IMG/VR virus record: IMGVR_UViG_3300020451_001122
Location: 1 to 23,094 of that record
Strand: one strand, 5' to 3'
DNA: 23,094 bases
DNA from: a virus
Shown here: piece by piece, positions 21,812 to 23,094 of the stretch
Position numbering within the stretch: the stretch's first letter is position 1
Layout: every line of letters starts with the position of its first letter
Position numbers and translations under genes: made by a program
The notes under the pieces: model-generated
The model's input: the letters and a program-made list of their open reading frames with translations, nothing else
The model's database searches: none
What the model was told of the DNA's origin: nothing

Positions 21812-22702
21812 TTATTCAAGCTTTTCTCGAATAGCTGAAGTCTGTGTAATTACTGACTTCTTGTATTCGGCAACAAGCTCTATTGCCTCGTCGAGAACTT
21901 GCTCGACTTCCTTTACTGCATTCGCAAGAACTTGCTCCTTGATAGCAATTGCCTCCATCATAGAGGCGATGCTTCCAGGTCGTGCAACGCTTGGTGGTGT
22001 AATAGGCTCTTGGAATTGATTATCGATTGTCTTAGCCTCTTGCGGCTCACTTTCAACAATATCTTCCACAGCCTCAGCGAACTCTTCGGGGCTAACCATA
22101 GGGATTTCAACATCATCGTCTTCTTCCTCTTCGTCTTCCTCATCAAGTTCATCATCTTCATGCGTACAATTTTCATCATGCACATGATCCACTTCAGGTT
22201 CAGGTTCTTCCACTTCGGGTTCAGGCTGAGTAAGTTCGATTCCCATTGCATTTAGAACATCAGTAAAGTGTTCTCTCCATTCAATGTCATCTTCTTTCTC
22301 GGCTTGTATCAAAGTGTCAATAACTGCGTCTTCAGCGACTTCATCAACCAATTCGGGATATTCTTCGGAAACCATTTCCAAGAACTTCTCCAATTCGGCT
22401 TCAGCGTCTTCTTCGGACTCTTCCTGTTCAAGCTCCGCTTCGACCTTCTCAACAACAGCCTTTGTTGGCTTACCATCGTTAGCAAGGTATTTTGCGAGCA
22501 ATTCGTCTGGAAGTGTAATGTGTTGTGACAAGAACTTCATAGAACTTCCAATAAAATCTTTATCAGATTTATGATTGTCTTCCCAAGTCAATAACGCTTC
22601 AATGACTTCAACGCCATCATCTGTCTTTTGCTTGAGATCTTCAGTCCTTATGTCGTGGTCCTGTAAAATCTCCATTACTTCCATCAATTTCGAATTAACC
22701 AT
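21812..22702 (-). CDS. Very acidic, Glu/Asp-rich protein with SD-led start
   Basis: 296 residues. A helical N-terminal part (1-75), a charged coiled-coil-like region (VVEKVEAELEQEESEEDAEA, about 83-102), a QPEPEVEEPEPEV repeat (159-171), a metal-like HVHDENCTH (173-181), an almost purely acidic block 182-199, and a C-terminal helix (about 249-296). No recognised domain; could be a scaffold-like, DNA-mimic or metal-binding protein, all unproven. Its start has a GGAG site at proper spacing, and CCGCTC is set 16 nt back from the ATG. It is the only gene in the window with that arrangement and may need stronger or separate expression. Confidence 0.85.
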   Translation of the reverse strand: MVNSKLMEVMEILQDHDIRTEDLKQKTDDGVEVIEALLTWEDNHKSDKDFIGSSMKFLSQHITLPDELLAKYLANDGKPTKAVVEKVEAELEQEESEEDAEAELEKFLEMVSEEYPELVDEVAEDAVIDTLIQAEKEDDIEWREHFTDVLNAMGIELTQPEPEVEEPEPEVDHVHDENCTHEDDELDEEDEEEEDDDVEIPMVSPEEFAEAVEDIVESEPQEAKTIDNQFQEPITPPSVARPGSIASMMEAIAIKEQVLANAVKEVEQVLDEAIELVAEYKKSVITQTSAIREKLE

Positions 22703-22724
22703 TTTTAGTCTCTCCTTTGAGCGG
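22703..22724 (-). promoter_or_regulatory. Displaced boundary motif plus SD site
   Basis: Minus strand order: CCGCTC (22724-22719), then AAAGGAGA (22718-22711) and CTAAAAAT with the ATG at 22702. GGAG is 9 nt from the ATG. The hexamer is kept although it no longer touches the start, which separates its role from start-codon placement. Confidence 0.8.
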
Positions 22725-22733
22725 TTCAGTCAA

Positions 22734-23006
22734 TTATTCATTACCTCTATACCAATGGCTTGCGTAGCGGTGTCCTTGTTCATACAACTCTTCTGCACAA
22801 GGATTTGGGCTGTTAAATCCCAAATTTTTGTGCCACGACATCCCTAGCATTGGCCTTGGAACGCAAGTGCCACACGGACAACCTGTGTTCAAGTATATCC
22901 CTGCGGCTTCATGTTGCTCAAAAAGGAACTTCATCAGATCTTTCGCATCTGTTAGTTCTCCATTTTGAAACAATTCATATTGTTCTTTTGCTTCTTTCCA
23001 TTCCAT
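22734..23006 (-). CDS. Hypothetical protein with Cys cluster
   Basis: 90 residues. A helical first half (EWKEAKEQYELFQNGELTDA and KDLMKFLFEQHEAAG) is followed by a CPCGTC cluster at about 43-48 and a later Cys, possibly one metal site. The C-terminal part is aromatic-rich. No family recognised. CCGCTC-ATG start. Confidence 0.82.
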   Translation of the reverse strand: MEWKEAKEQYELFQNGELTDAKDLMKFLFEQHEAAGIYLNTGCPCGTCVPRPMLGMSWHKNLGFNSPNPCAEELYEQGHRYASHWYRGNE

Positions 23007-23014
23007 GAGCGGAT

Positions 23015-23094
23015 TTAGCTATTTTTTGCTTCATATTCAGCATCTTCACAATCTCCACAGATTGATTCATCGCCATTCCAGTTTACAGTTGTGA
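23015..23094 (-). CDS. Partial gene, C-terminal 26 residues
   Basis: The frame enters from the right edge and ends in TAA, 8 nt before the next start. It reads TTVNWNGDESICGDCEDAEY and ends AKNS. A CxxC pair suggests a zinc ribbon tail. Its start is outside the window. Confidence 0.6.
   Translation of the reverse strand, partial: TTVNWNGDESICGDCEDAEYEAKNS

Larger units (their letters stand above)
681..23012 (-). repeat. Start-codon-abutting motif YCGCTC-ATG, 47 copies
   Basis: A hexamer recurs at nearly every gene start, always in the coding orientation. CCGCTC abuts ATG at hexamers beginning (lower coordinate) 681, 956, 2475, 2650, 3365, 3473, 3771, 4886, 5623, 7702, 7934, 8616, 9178, 10152, 11263, 12034, 13009, 13212, 13533, 13757, 14772, 15067, 15354, 15831, 16081, 17867, 18283, 18793, 19222, 20038, 20527, 20931, 21805 and 23007. 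TCGCTC abuts ATG at 1299, 2319, 5212, 6759, 6951, 8312, 10450, 10692, 11552 and 17063. One extra A separates it from ATG at 6212 and 6509; it is displaced by 16 nt at 22719. The preceding stop codon usually lies 0-4 nt upstream. Role unknown: translation signal, RNA-processing site or transcript start are the candidates. Confidence 0.95.

Noticed and set aside
21958-22251. Minus-strand Lys/Met-rich open frame inside the acidic-protein gene
   Set aside because: It is the frame-shifted shadow of an acidic repeat, without a start signal.
681-23012. CRISPR array or regular direct repeats
   Set aside because: The repeated unit is only six bases, spacing equals gene length and every copy lies at a start codon.
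1-23094. tRNA, rRNA, intrinsic terminators and promoters
   Set aside because: No cloverleaf or GC hairpin followed by a T run was seen, and the 6-12 nt gaps leave no space for them. I could not run a covariance search.

Overview
This window looks like part of a tailed-virus (phage or archaeal virus) genome, or a virus-derived element. I count 50 coding regions in 23.1 kb. All are on the minus strand, so transcription runs from high to low coordinates. Typical gaps are only 6-12 nt, and most products are small proteins of unknown function. Recognisable genes are of the accessory, nucleic-acid-modifying type. I see no capsid, tail, terminase, polymerase, integrase, tRNA or rRNA gene, so this is probably an early or auxiliary block of a larger genome. 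The host cannot be fixed from the sequence.

The most striking feature is a uniform gene-boundary signal. At 44 gene starts the ATG is directly preceded by CCGCTC (34 sites) or TCGCTC (10 sites). Two more starts have CCGCTC plus one A before the ATG, and one has CCGCTC 16 nt upstream followed by a conventional purine-rich Shine-Dalgarno (SD) site. At most junctions stop codon, motif and ATG together fill the whole intergenic space. The motif is not an anti-SD complement, and most of these starts show no SD. The two starts that lack it (TTG at 11776, ATG at 6457) overlap the preceding stop codon and look translationally coupled. The nearest precedent I know is the start-associated sequence of cluster K mycobacteriophages, but that one contains an SD core and does not abut the ATG.

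Layout from left to right: 1-5622 holds a partial tRNA-guanine-transglycosylase/DpdA-like protein (left edge), a DUF5983-like protein, two PP-loop ATPases of the PAPS-reductase superfamily, a C5-cytosine methyltransferase, and small unknowns including a 33-residue Cys-rich protein. 5665-9177 holds zinc-ribbon proteins, a winged-helix-like protein, a DUF6011 protein and helical unknowns. 9186-13008 holds a radical SAM protein with an extra C-terminal Cys cluster, a PARP-like mini zinc finger, a DPPY methyltransferase and a 321-residue unknown. 13017-17866 holds a DUF3846 protein, a Dcm-type C5 methyltransferase, a second C5 methyltransferase with an N-terminal zinc finger, and a second DUF6011 protein. 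17875-23094 holds a MazG-like protein, a DUF6915 protein, a DUF6878-like protein, a beta-class amino-methyltransferase with an N-terminal winged helix, a very acidic protein and a partial gene at the right edge.

As a whole, the block encodes five DNA methyltransferases of different subfamilies, a probable base transglycosylase, two PP-loop enzymes and a radical SAM enzyme. I infer an elaborate DNA (hyper)modification programme, plausibly anti-restriction, surrounded by many small Cys-rich presumptive zinc proteins.
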